A stretch of 22,366 nucleotides of DNA from Chloroflexota bacterium. Lineage in GTDB: Bacteria; Chloroflexota; Limnocylindria; Limnocylindrales; CSP1-4. The translations under genes were made by a program, and so were the position numbers. The notes under the pieces are model-generated. The model was not told the DNA's origin and searched no databases. It saw only the letters and a list, made by a program, of their open reading frames with translations. Positions 14,148-22,366 of this stretch are shown one piece after another; the first letter of the stretch is position 1, and every line of letters starts with the position of its first letter. The stretch lies in NCBI GenBank assembly GCA_016200675.1, contig JACQEH010000142.1:1-22366 (forward strand), read 5' to 3'.

Positions 14148-15341
14148 GTGACCACGCGGATCGAGTGGGTCGCCGGCCAGTGCCGGCTCCTGGCGACGAT
14201 CGCGGACGAGTTCGACCGGACGAGGCCGTTCCAGGGGCTGACCATCGGGACCGGGATCCACCTGGAGCCCAAGACGGTCGCGATGCTCCTCACCCTGCGG
14301 CGGGGCGGGGCGCGCGTGCTCTCGACCGGCAACCTCAACACGACGCAGCCGGAATCCGTGGCCTACCTCAATGCCCACGGCGTCGAGGCGATCGGGGAGC
14401 CGACCCAGCACGAATCCGTCCGCAACGAGTACATCGACGAGATCCTGACCGCCGAGCCGGACCTCCTCCTCGACAACGGCGGCGACATGTTCGCCCGCTG
14501 GCTCGAGCGGCCGTACGCGAAGCTCCGCGGCGGTACCGAGGAGACGACCAGCGGCCGCATCCGCCTGGCGCCCCTTCGTGATCGACTGAACCTCCCGATC
14601 CTCGTCATCAACGACAGCCCCATCAAGCAGTTCGCCGAGAACCGCCATGCGGTCGGGCAGAGCACGGTCGAGTCGTTCCTGCGGATCACGAACAAGGCCA
14701 CCAACGGGCGGCGGGTGGTCGTCTTCGGCTATGGCGGCGTCGGCAAGGGCGTCGCCCTCAGCTTCCAGCGCGCGCACGCGCAGGTGAGCGTGATCGAGGT
14801 CGACCCGGTCCTCCGCCTGGAAGCCATGTGGGACGGCTTCACGGTCCCGGACCGCGACGAGGCGCTCAGCGTCGCCGATATCGTGATCACGGTGACCGCG
14901 GCCCGCGATGTCGTGACCGCGCGGGATCTGGCCATCCTCCCCGACGGGGCCATCCTCATCAACGCCGGCCATCTGCCGGTCGAGATCGACGTCGCTGGCA
15001 TGGCCGCCGACGCCTCCGTGGCGTCCTGCGGGCCGACGGACGCGGGGATCTCGACGTTCCGGATGCGCGATGGCCGGTCGATCCATCTCCTGACGGACGG
15101 CCACATGGTCAACCTCGCCGGGCCGCGGCCGCTCGGCAACTCCATCGAGTCGATGGATCTGGGGTTCAGCCTCCAGGCGCGCTGCCTCGAGGCGGTCGCG
15201 AAGGGCGAGGTGGGCCGGGACTCCTGCGTGGTCCCGGTCCCGCGGCGGATCGACGAGTGGGTCGCCGCGACCTACGTGGAGCTGGCCCGGGTCCGTCCGA
15301 TGCGGGCCGCGCCGAGCGCGTCCTCGCCGGGCGCGTCCTAG
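14148..15341 (+). CDS. Divergent S-adenosylhomocysteine-hydrolase-like NAD-dependent protein
   Basis: The 397-aa protein has SAHH layout: substrate part with GIHLEPKT (His38), STGNLNTTQP, DLLLDNGGDMF (Asp109), GGTEETTSG (Glu131/132) and VINDSPIK (Lys160), then the Rossmann motif VVFGYGGVGKGVA (192-204) and a C-terminal NSIESMDLGFSLQARCLEAV. Differences from true SAHH are clear. The Asp of the K-S-K-F-D-N motif is Glu164, the Cys of YGCRES is Val169, and the C-terminal Lys/Tyr tail (PFKPDHYRY) that closes the neighbour's NAD site is absent. It may act on another thioether nucleoside or a different substrate. GTG 14148 directly abuts the fhs stop, so it is co-translated with the one-carbon genes. 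The C-terminus ends in a Ser/Ala/Gly repeat. Confidence 0.85.
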   Translation: MTTRIEWVAGQCRLLATIADEFDRTRPFQGLTIGTGIHLEPKTVAMLLTLRRGGARVLSTGNLNTTQPESVAYLNAHGVEAIGEPTQHESVRNEYIDEILTAEPDLLLDNGGDMFARWLERPYAKLRGGTEETTSGRIRLAPLRDRLNLPILVINDSPIKQFAENRHAVGQSTVESFLRITNKATNGRRVVVFGYGGVGKGVALSFQRAHAQVSVIEVDPVLRLEAMWDGFTVPDRDEALSVADIVITVTAARDVVTARDLAILPDGAILINAGHLPVEIDVAGMAADASVASCGPTDAGISTFRMRDGRSIHLLTDGHMVNLAGPRPLGNSIESMDLGFSLQARCLEAVAKGEVGRDSCVVPVPRRIDEWVAATYVELARVRPMRAAPSASSPGAS

Positions 15342-15360
15342 CCGGGCGAGTGCTAGCCGA
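15316..15360. repeat. Three imperfect 15-bp tandem units at the SAHH-like 3' end
   Basis: Units 15316-15330, 15331-15345 and 15346-15360 are variants of GCGCGTCCTAGCCGG. The second contains the TAG stop of the SAHH-like gene; the third contains the stop of the convergent small gene. Slippage may have created both C-termini. Confidence 0.7.
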
Positions 15361-15571
15361 GCCAGCCCGCGGCAACCGCGAGGCAGAGCGCGACAACGAG
15401 CCCGCCCAGGATCCCCAGGACGCCGGCTCCCCAGGCCATCGGATCGAGCGGCCCGAGGACCTCGGCGCCGTGGGCGTGGTCGTCGTGGCCGTGACCCTCG
15501 CCGTGGTCCCCGGCCCCGTGCGGGCCGGCCACCGCATCCGAGGCGTGGGCGCTGCTGCTCGTGGAACTCAT
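15353..15571 (-). CDS. Small His-rich single-pass membrane protein
   Basis: A 72-aa protein of unknown family. The N-terminal half is His/Asp/Gly-rich (HGAGDHGEGHGHDDHAHG, about residues 18-35), of the kind that binds Zn, Ni or Cu. Residues about 46-70 (AWGAGVLGILGGLVVALCLAVAAG) form one strongly hydrophobic helix. ATG 15571 has a good GGAGGT about 10 nt upstream, and a TAGCAT -10-like hexamer lies further up. It is convergent with the SAHH-like gene and divergent from the MFS transporter. A real gene is likely given the RBS and clear transmembrane pattern; a metal-sensing or small-subunit role is only a guess. Confidence 0.65.
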   Translation of the reverse strand: MSSTSSSAHASDAVAGPHGAGDHGEGHGHDDHAHGAEVLGPLDPMAWGAGVLGILGGLVVALCLAVAAGWLG

Positions 15572-15616
15572 CCGGGCGGATACCTCCGCCGTCGATGCTA
15601 CACGGCGGGCGACCGC

Positions 15617-15622
15617 TAGACT
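15617..15622 (+). promoter_or_regulatory. Candidate -10 for leaderless MFS gene
   Basis: TAGACT lies exactly 6 nt before ATG 15629, with no Shine-Dalgarno, consistent with leaderless transcription. Confidence 0.45.
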
Positions 15623-15628
15623 CCGAGA

Positions 15629-16939
15629 ATGCCCCCCGCGGAGCCGCCCACGCCGATTGATGCGAGCCTGGCGGCCAGCCTGCGCGGGCTCGATCGGAAC
15701 GGGCGCCTCCTCTTCACCACGCGCGTCCTCCGGATGTTCGGCTACGGCTTCCTGGCCGTCGTCCTGGTCCTGTACCTCGCCGCGATCGGGCTCGACAGCC
15801 TGACGATCGGGATCGTGCTGACCCTCACCCTCGTCGGCGACACGTTGATCTCGCTCTGGCTCACCACCCGAGCCGATCGGTTCGGCCGGCGACGGGTCCT
15901 CATCGCCGGGTCACTCCTCATGGTCGGCGCCGGCGTGGTGTTCTCCCTGACCAGTTGGGTGCCGCTCCTGATCCTTGCCGCCACGATCGGCGTCATCAGC
16001 CCCACGGGCAATGAGGTCGGTCCGTTCCTCGCCGTGGAGCAGGCGGCACTCAGCGAATCCATCCACGACGCGCGCCGGACGCCGACGTTCGCCTGGTACA
16101 ACCTCGCGGGCTACGTGGCGACGGCGGTCGGGGCCCTCTCTGCGGGTCTCGTCAGCCAGGCCCTGCTCGGCACGGGGGTCGCCCGCGTCGACGCCTACCG
16201 GGCCATCGTGATCGCCTACGCCCTGGTCGGGCTGGTCATGGCCGTCGTCTTCGCGAGGGTCGGCGAGGCGGTCGAGTCGCGATCCGGACCGGCTGCCGAC
16301 GACGGGATCAGGCGCCGCCTGGGCCTGGGGCGGTCGAAGGGGATCGTCGCCCGGCTGTCGGTGCTGTTCGCCCTCGACAGCTTCGGGGGCGGGTTCGTCC
16401 CGCAGAGCCTGATGGCCTACTGGTTCCACCTCAAGTTCGGGGTCGAGCCGGCCGTCCTTGGCGGCATCTTCTTCGGCGCCAACCTGCTGGCCGCGGTCTC
16501 GTCCCTGTCGGCCTCGCGGATCGCCTCCCGGATCGGGCTCGTCAACACGATGGTCTTCACCCATCTCCCGTCGAACGTGCTGCTGATCCTCGTGCCGCTG
16601 ATGCCGAACGTCCAGCTGGCGATCCTCGTCCTGCTCCTGCGCTACAGCCTGAGCCAGATGGACGTGCCGACCCGCCAGTCGTACGTCATGGCGGTGGTGG
16701 ATCCAGACGAGCGGTCCGCGGCGGCCGGCGTGACGGGAATCGCCCGGACCACTGGCGCGTCCATCTCGCCGGCCCTGTCAGCGCCGCTCGTGGCCAGCGC
16801 CGGGTTCGCGTCCCTGCCGTTCTTTCTTGCCGGCGTCCTGAAGATCGTCTACGACCTCGCCCTGTGGCGCGCCTTCAGCGCACGGCCGGCGCCCGAGGAG
16901 CTGGCGCGCAGCGGCGGTCGCAGAACCGCAGGCCGCTGA
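15629..16939 (+). CDS. MFS transporter
   Basis: The 436-aa protein has about 12 predicted membrane helices. The first follows a charged 35-residue cytosolic N-terminus. The MFS motif A lies between helices 2 and 3 as TRADRFGRRRVLIAGS (about residues 80-95). A longer charged central loop (ARVGEAVESRSGP...RRRLGLGRSKG) separates the two six-helix halves. The later loop LRYSLSQMDVPTRQSYVMAVV and DPDERSAAAGVTGIAR resemble drug/sugar efflux-type MFS proteins. The substrate cannot be assigned. It sits between the one-carbon and histidine operons and is convergent with dedA (33-bp gap). The ATG was chosen because it matches the leaderless -10 and no earlier start is in frame nearby. Confidence 0.92.
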   Translation: MPPAEPPTPIDASLAASLRGLDRNGRLLFTTRVLRMFGYGFLAVVLVLYLAAIGLDSLTIGIVLTLTLVGDTLISLWLTTRADRFGRRRVLIAGSLLMVGAGVVFSLTSWVPLLILAATIGVISPTGNEVGPFLAVEQAALSESIHDARRTPTFAWYNLAGYVATAVGALSAGLVSQALLGTGVARVDAYRAIVIAYALVGLVMAVVFARVGEAVESRSGPAADDGIRRRLGLGRSKGIVARLSVLFALDSFGGGFVPQSLMAYWFHLKFGVEPAVLGGIFFGANLLAAVSSLSASRIASRIGLVNTMVFTHLPSNVLLILVPLMPNVQLAILVLLLRYSLSQMDVPTRQSYVMAVVDPDERSAAAGVTGIARTTGASISPALSAPLVASAGFASLPFFLAGVLKIVYDLALWRAFSARPAPEELARSGGRRTAGR

Positions 16940-16972
16940 GCTCCAAGTCCTCGAGCTCGACGTCGCGGAGCT

Positions 16973-17635
16973 TCAGACCGCCCCTCGGCGCGGCCGTCCC
17001 GGCATCCCGAGACGCCACCAGACGAACAGGACCACGAGGCCGACGACGGCGACCGCAATGGCCGAGTCGAACGGCTGCAGCGCATGCCGGATATCGACCC
17101 AGTTGGCGCCCAGCTGGCGGCCCGCGAACACGAGCAGGATCGACCACGGGATCGCGCCGAGGGTCGAGAAAAGGATGAACGTCCGGAGCGGCATCCGGGC
17201 GACGCCGGCAGGGAACGAGATGAACGTCCGGACGATCGGCAGGAGGCGGCTGAAGAACGCCGTGGCCGGCCCGTACTTCTCGAAGAAGCGCTCCGCGAGC
17301 TCGATCTCGTGGGGGCGGATGAGCAGGAACCGGCCCCATCGCTCCAGGAACGGGCGGCCGCCCCATGCCCCGATCGTATAGCCGACCAGCGAGCCAAGGG
17401 TGTTCCCGATCGTGGCCACGGCCACCACGATCCAGAAGTTCCAGCCGGCATGGGTGAGCGGCTCGATGGCGGTCCCGTCGCCGACCAGGAAGCCGGCGTA
17501 GGGCAGGACCAGCTCCGAGGGGAGCGGGATCATCGCCGACTCGATGGCCATCGCCACCATCACGCCCACGTACCCGACCGCCCCGTACAGCGAGCTCAGG
17601 AACGGAATGACGATCTGGTCGATGAACGCGAGCAC
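16973..17635 (-). CDS. DedA family membrane protein
   Basis: A 220-aa integral membrane protein of the DedA/SNARE-associated (VTT) family, which includes undecaprenyl-phosphate and lipid flippases. Hallmarks are IESAMIPLPSELVLPYAGFLVG (residues 31-52) with the conserved Glu and Pro residues, and FFSRLLPIVRTFISFPAGVARMPLRTF (about 127-153) with the essential arginines. GTG 17635 is preferred because GAGGAG lies 4 nt upstream and only low-complexity frame extends beyond it. It is divergent from hutH with 81 bp between starts and convergent with the MFS gene. Confidence 0.93.
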   Translation of the reverse strand: MLAFIDQIVIPFLSSLYGAVGYVGVMVAMAIESAMIPLPSELVLPYAGFLVGDGTAIEPLTHAGWNFWIVVAVATIGNTLGSLVGYTIGAWGGRPFLERWGRFLLIRPHEIELAERFFEKYGPATAFFSRLLPIVRTFISFPAGVARMPLRTFILFSTLGAIPWSILLVFAGRQLGANWVDIRHALQPFDSAIAVAVVGLVVLFVWWRLGMPGRPRRGAV

Positions 17636-17704
17636 GGGGCTCCTCGGCGGGTAGGCGGGTCGGGGGGACGGGGCGGGGAAGGGACGGCGGGCAGCATAGC
17701 CGAC

Positions 17705-17710
17705 TATCCT
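17705..17710 (+). promoter_or_regulatory. Candidate -10 for leaderless hutH
   Basis: TATCCT lies exactly 6 nt before GTG 17717 with no Shine-Dalgarno between, placing the start site at the GTG. Confidence 0.45.
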
Positions 17711-17716
17711 GCCCGG

Positions 17717-19363
<1,647 letters not shown>

Positions 19364-19370
19364 CCGGTCG

Positions 19371-20135
19371 ATGGCCGAGGTGCGGATCCTGGACATCCGG
19401 GACGGCGAGGGCTTCGCGAGGATCCCGCCCTGTGCTGACCCGGGCTTCGACCATCGGAGCTGCGACTACTGGGAGGACGCGGACCGCGGGTCGAAGGCCG
19501 CCCGCCTGTCGTGGTGGGATCCGTCCGCCGCACCGGCGCCTGCGCCGAAGCCTGCCGCCGCCAATCCCTTCGCCCCGGCGGGCGGCCCGGCGTTCAACCC
19601 CTTTGCCAAGGGCAGCCGGGGACCGTCGCGCAATCCGTTCGCGGACGACGACTCGGACGCGGAGGTCGAGAACCCGTTCGCGCCTCATCGCGACCGGGGC
19701 CCGGTCATCGGCGCGGACCAGCCGCGGAAGCTGCAGCTGCTGGGGCGCGGGCTGGCGATCTTCGGCACGTACGCCAAGGTCCTCGAGGTCGACGGCCGGC
19801 CGGCGGTCTACGCCCAGTTCGGTCCGCTGTCCGCCTACCCGCGGGCGCAGCGCGTGCGGGAGCTCTATCCGCGGCTCCCCCAGACGCCGCTCCCGGCCGT
19901 GATCACCTGCATCGCCGCGACGCCCGAGGCGCGGGGGGCCGGCCATGCCCGCGCCCTCGTCGCGGCGATCTGCGAGGACCTGGCCGGGCGCGGCTTCGCC
20001 GCCGTGGAGGCGTACCCGGATCCCGGCGCGCGGGAGGACGCGACGAGTGCCGCGACGGCCGCCTTCTGGCTTGCCTGCGGGTTCGGGGCAGCCATCGACG
20101 ACGAGCGCTACCCAGTCATGCGGCGCGAGCTGTGA
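19371..20135 (+). CDS. GNAT-type acetyltransferase with Cys-rich N-terminus and NPF-repeat linker
   Basis: The 254-aa protein has three parts. Residues 1-50 include a distinctive IPPCADPGFDHRSCDYWED segment and WW. Residues about 51-115 are a Pro/Ala-rich linker with four NPF tripeptides (65, 76, 88 and 101). Residues about 120-254 are a GNAT fold with acetyl-CoA loop ARGAGHAR (187-194) after the strand VITCIAATPE, and an ending ATAAFWLACGFGAAIDDERYPVMRREL. It probably N-acylates a small molecule or protein. ATG 19371 is 7 nt after the hutH stop; its stop overlaps the next GTG by 4 nt. Its place inside a hut operon suggests action on a histidine-pathway compound, which is unproven. Confidence 0.85.
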   Translation: MAEVRILDIRDGEGFARIPPCADPGFDHRSCDYWEDADRGSKAARLSWWDPSAAPAPAPKPAAANPFAPAGGPAFNPFAKGSRGPSRNPFADDDSDAEVENPFAPHRDRGPVIGADQPRKLQLLGRGLAIFGTYAKVLEVDGRPAVYAQFGPLSAYPRAQRVRELYPRLPQTPLPAVITCIAATPEARGAGHARALVAAICEDLAGRGFAAVEAYPDPGAREDATSAATAAFWLACGFGAAIDDERYPVMRREL

Positions 20136-20767
20136 GGGGCGAGGGACCGCCGCCAGCCCGCCGCCTGGGGTGGGCGTTGCCGATCCTCGTCGTCATCGGC
20201 GCCGCCTGCTCGCCGGGCACAAGCTCGTCTCCCCCATCGGCGCTCCCCAGCGTGACGCCCGTGGCCACCATCGGGGCCCCGCCCGCCGCGAGCCCCACGC
20301 CGGCCCTGACTTCCGCCGTCGCGCTGGACCCCGCCCTGCTCGCGGTCCTTCCGCCGAGCGTGGCTGGCTTCGCGATAGCCGAGAGCGCCGAAGCTGAGGC
20401 CGCCGCCCGGGCAGATCCCCAGCTGGCGGTCGTCGGGTCGGCGATGGTCGCCGGCATCGCCGTCGACGCCGCGAGCGGGGAGTTCGTCTATGCCGTCGTG
20501 GTCCGGCTGCGGCCTGGCGCCATGAGCGACGGCGTCTTCCGTGGCTGGCGGGACTCGTACGACGAAGGCGCGTGCTCCCAGGCGAACGGCGTCGCCGGCA
20601 ACGCCCAGACGGAGATCGACGGTCGGACCGTCTACATCGGCACGTGCGCCGGCGGGGTCCGGACCTACCACGTCTGGATCGAGGACAAGGGGCTGCTCGT
20701 GTCCGCGTCCGCCGTCGGGGATCGTCGCTTCGGCGAGCTGCTGATGAACGCCCTCCGCGTTCCGTAG
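20132..20767 (+). CDS. Predicted lipoprotein of unknown function
   Basis: The 211-aa product starts with a short positive N-terminus, a hydrophobic segment (LGWALPILVVIGA) and the lipobox-like VIGAAC with Cys26, followed by a Ser/Pro/Thr-rich tether to about residue 65. The Gly at -3 is not ideal for a lipobox. The remaining ~145 residues form a mixed alpha/beta globular domain with one pair of cysteines (GACSQ and GTCAG) that could form a disulfide outside the membrane. I recognise no family. GTG 20132 overlaps the GNAT stop (GTGA). hutU begins 10 nt after its TAG stop, so it is within the histidine operon and might be a surface sensor or binding component (inference). Confidence 0.8.
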   Translation: MRGEGPPPARRLGWALPILVVIGAACSPGTSSSPPSALPSVTPVATIGAPPAASPTPALTSAVALDPALLAVLPPSVAGFAIAESAEAEAAARADPQLAVVGSAMVAGIAVDAASGEFVYAVVVRLRPGAMSDGVFRGWRDSYDEGACSQANGVAGNAQTEIDGRTVYIGTCAGGVRTYHVWIEDKGLLVSASAVGDRRFGELLMNALRVP

Positions 20768-20770
20768 GAT
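20765..20770 (+). promoter_or_regulatory. Candidate -10 overlapping the lipoprotein stop, for hutU
   Basis: TAGGAT includes the TAG stop of the lipoprotein gene and lies 7 nt before ATG 20778, so hutU could also be made from a leaderless internal transcript. Confidence 0.35.
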
Positions 20771-20777
20771 CCGCTGC

Positions 20778-22366
20778 ATGAACGATCCGATCGCGCACGG
20801 CCCCCGCCGCGTCCGCGCCCCGCGGGGCAGCGAGCTCTCCTGCCGCGGCTGGCAGCAGGAGGCCGTCCTCCGGATGCTCATGAACAACCTGGACCCGGAG
20901 GTCGCCGAAGACCCGGACCACCTGGTCGTCTACGGCGGGACCGGGCGGGCGGCCCGGAGCTGGGCCGCCTTCGACGCCATCGTCCGGGAGCTCAGGGCCC
21001 TCGACGATGACGAGACGCTCCTCGTCCAGAGCGGCAAGCCGGTCGGCGTCCTCCGGACCCACGAATGGGCGCCGCGCGTGCTCATCGCCAACTCCAACCT
21101 CGTCGGGAAGTGGGCGACCTGGGACGTCTTCCGGGACCTCGAGCGGCGGGGCCTGATGATGTACGGCCAAATGACCGCCGGGTCGTGGATCTACATCGGG
21201 ACCCAGGGGATCCTCCAGGGGACCTACGAGACCTTCGCCGAGCTGGCCCGCCAGCATTTCGGCGGGACGCTTCGGGGGCGCGTCGTCCTGACTGCGGGCC
21301 TCGGCGGCATGGGCGGCGCCCAGCCCCTGTCGGTGACGATGAACGAGGGTGTCTGCCTCGCCATCGAGGTCGACGAGCACCGGGCCCGGCGGCGTCTGGA
21401 AATCGGGTACGTGGACGCGCTGACGCATGATCCCGTCGAGGCGCTGGCGACGGCGCGCGGGTGGGCCGCCGACGGGGTGGCAAAGTCGATGGCGCTCGTC
21501 GGCAATGCCGCCGAGATCGAGCCGGCCTGGGCGCAGGCGGGGGAGCGCTTCGACGTCGTCACCGACCAGACATCGGCACACGATGCACTCGGGGGCTACG
21601 TGCCGGCCGAGGTCTCCCTCGCCGACGCCCTCGTCCTCCGTGCGTCCCAACCCGCCGAGTACGTCCACCGCTCCATCCGGGCGATGGCCGACCACGTTCG
21701 GGCCATGCTCGCGTTCCAGGACGCCGGGGCCGTCGTGTTCGACTACGGCAACAACCTCCGGGCCCAGGCGGCCGAGGGCGGCGTCGCGAACGCCTTCGAC
21801 TATCCGGGCTTCGTGCCCGCCTTCATCCGGCCCCAGTTCTGCGAGGGCCGGGGGCCGTTCCGCTGGGCTGCGCTCAGCGGTGACCCCGCCGATATCCTGC
21901 GAACGGACCGGACGATCCTCGAGCTCGTCCCCCGTGACGCCGGCCTTCGACGCTGGATCGAGATGGCCGAGGAGCGCGTGCCATTTCAGGGGCTGCCCGC
22001 GCGCATCTGCTGGCTCGGCTATGGCGAGCGGGCGAAGGCGGGGCTCGCCTTCAACGAGCTCGTCCGAACCGGCGAGGTCTCGGCCCCGATCGTGATCGGG
22101 CGGGATCACCTCGACTCCGGGTCCGTGGCATCACCGAATCGCGAGACCGAGGCGATGAAAGACGGGACGGATGCCGTGGCCGACTGGCCGCTCCTGAACG
22201 CCCTCGTGAACACCGCGGCCGGCGCGACGTGGGTGTCGATCCACCACGGTGGTGGGACCGGGATCGGGTATTCACAGCATGCCGGCATGGTGGTCGTGGC
22301 CGACGGGACCGAGCTCGCCGCCCGGAAGCTGGAACGGGTCCTAGCGACGGACCCGGCGATGGGCGT
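20778..22366 (+). CDS. hutU: Urocanate hydratase (partial, runs off right edge)
   Basis: HutU converts urocanate to imidazolonepropionate using NAD as an electrophilic cofactor. About 529 residues are present; the family is about 550-560, so only a short C-terminal piece is missing. Diagnostic blocks include GWQQEAVLRMLMNNLDPEVAE, VVYGGTGRAARSW, LLVQSGKPVGV, VLIANSNLVGKWATW, MMYGQMTAGSWIYIGTQGI, LTAGLGGMGGAQPLSVTM, the active-site Cys355 in IRPQFCEGRGPFRW, and VSIHHGGGTGIGYSQHAGM. ATG 20778 gives the normal N-terminus. It is the fourth gene of the hutH-GNAT-lipoprotein-hutU run; hutI may follow outside the window. Confidence 0.98.
   Translation, partial: MNDPIAHGPRRVRAPRGSELSCRGWQQEAVLRMLMNNLDPEVAEDPDHLVVYGGTGRAARSWAAFDAIVRELRALDDDETLLVQSGKPVGVLRTHEWAPRVLIANSNLVGKWATWDVFRDLERRGLMMYGQMTAGSWIYIGTQGILQGTYETFAELARQHFGGTLRGRVVLTAGLGGMGGAQPLSVTMNEGVCLAIEVDEHRARRRLEIGYVDALTHDPVEALATARGWAADGVAKSMALVGNAAEIEPAWAQAGERFDVVTDQTSAHDALGGYVPAEVSLADALVLRASQPAEYVHRSIRAMADHVRAMLAFQDAGAVVFDYGNNLRAQAAEGGVANAFDYPGFVPAFIRPQFCEGRGPFRWAALSGDPADILRTDRTILELVPRDAGLRRWIEMAEERVPFQGLPARICWLGYGERAKAGLAFNELVRTGEVSAPIVIGRDHLDSGSVASPNRETEAMKDGTDAVADWPLLNALVNTAAGATWVSIHHGGGTGIGYSQHAGMVVVADGTELAARKLERVLATDPAMG

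Noticed and set aside
16940..16972. Bidirectional terminator between MFS and dedA
   Set aside because: Only a weak AGCTCC/GGAGCT pairing with a long loop and no T-tracts; not enough to call.
20193..22109. 638-codon minus-strand frame opposite hutU and the lipoprotein gene
   Set aside because: Antisense shadow; hutU family blocks on the plus strand are decisive.

Overview
The window is 22.4 kb of very GC-rich, densely packed bacterial chromosome. Every complete gene looks native and there are no transposases, phage genes, tRNAs, rRNAs or CRISPR arrays. High GC, many GTG/TTG starts, several probable leaderless genes, a Gram-positive-type SOS box (CGAAC-N4-GTTCG) and a mix of Chloroflexota- and Actinobacteria-like families suggest a high-GC Chloroflexota lineage, less likely an actinobacterium. 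The phylum call is inference.

Left part, all on the minus strand (1-6407): a large STAND-ATPase/TPR regulator with a C-terminal winged helix, cut by the left edge; dodecin; a double zinc-ribbon protein; replicative helicase DnaB; and LexA. The regulator is preceded by four 11-bp TCGAG direct repeats. The dnaB-lexA gap holds a perfect 40-bp tandem duplication, DnaA-box-like nonamers and one copy of a 92-bp element.

Middle, plus strand (6549-10653): an alpha/beta hydrolase divergent from lexA, a DUF1232 protein translationally coupled to ribosomal protein bL9, DNA polymerase IV (DinB), and a small SOS-controlled protein. The lexA promoter and the promoter of this small gene share the 12-mer TTGACATCGAAC and a LexA box between the -35 and -10. 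Both genes also carry the same 92-bp element 14-17 nt after their stop codons, in the same orientation.

One-carbon operon, plus strand (10840-15341): stand-alone cyclodeaminase/cyclohydrolase (FchA-like), FolD, formate-THF ligase (Fhs) and a divergent S-adenosylhomocysteine-hydrolase-like protein. FolD has Ile where the family has its catalytic lysine, which fits a dehydrogenase-only enzyme beside a separate cyclohydrolase. Fhs is broken in this sequence by a gap of about 19 nt at its P-loop; this is either a pseudogene or a sequence error.

Right part (15353-22366): a tiny His-rich membrane protein (minus), an MFS transporter (plus), a DedA protein (minus), then a histidine-degradation operon (plus): hutH, a GNAT protein with an NPF-repeat linker, an unknown lipoprotein, and hutU running off the right edge. 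Histidine breakdown feeds formimino/formyl groups into folate, so the hut operon and the one-carbon operon could be functionally linked (inference).
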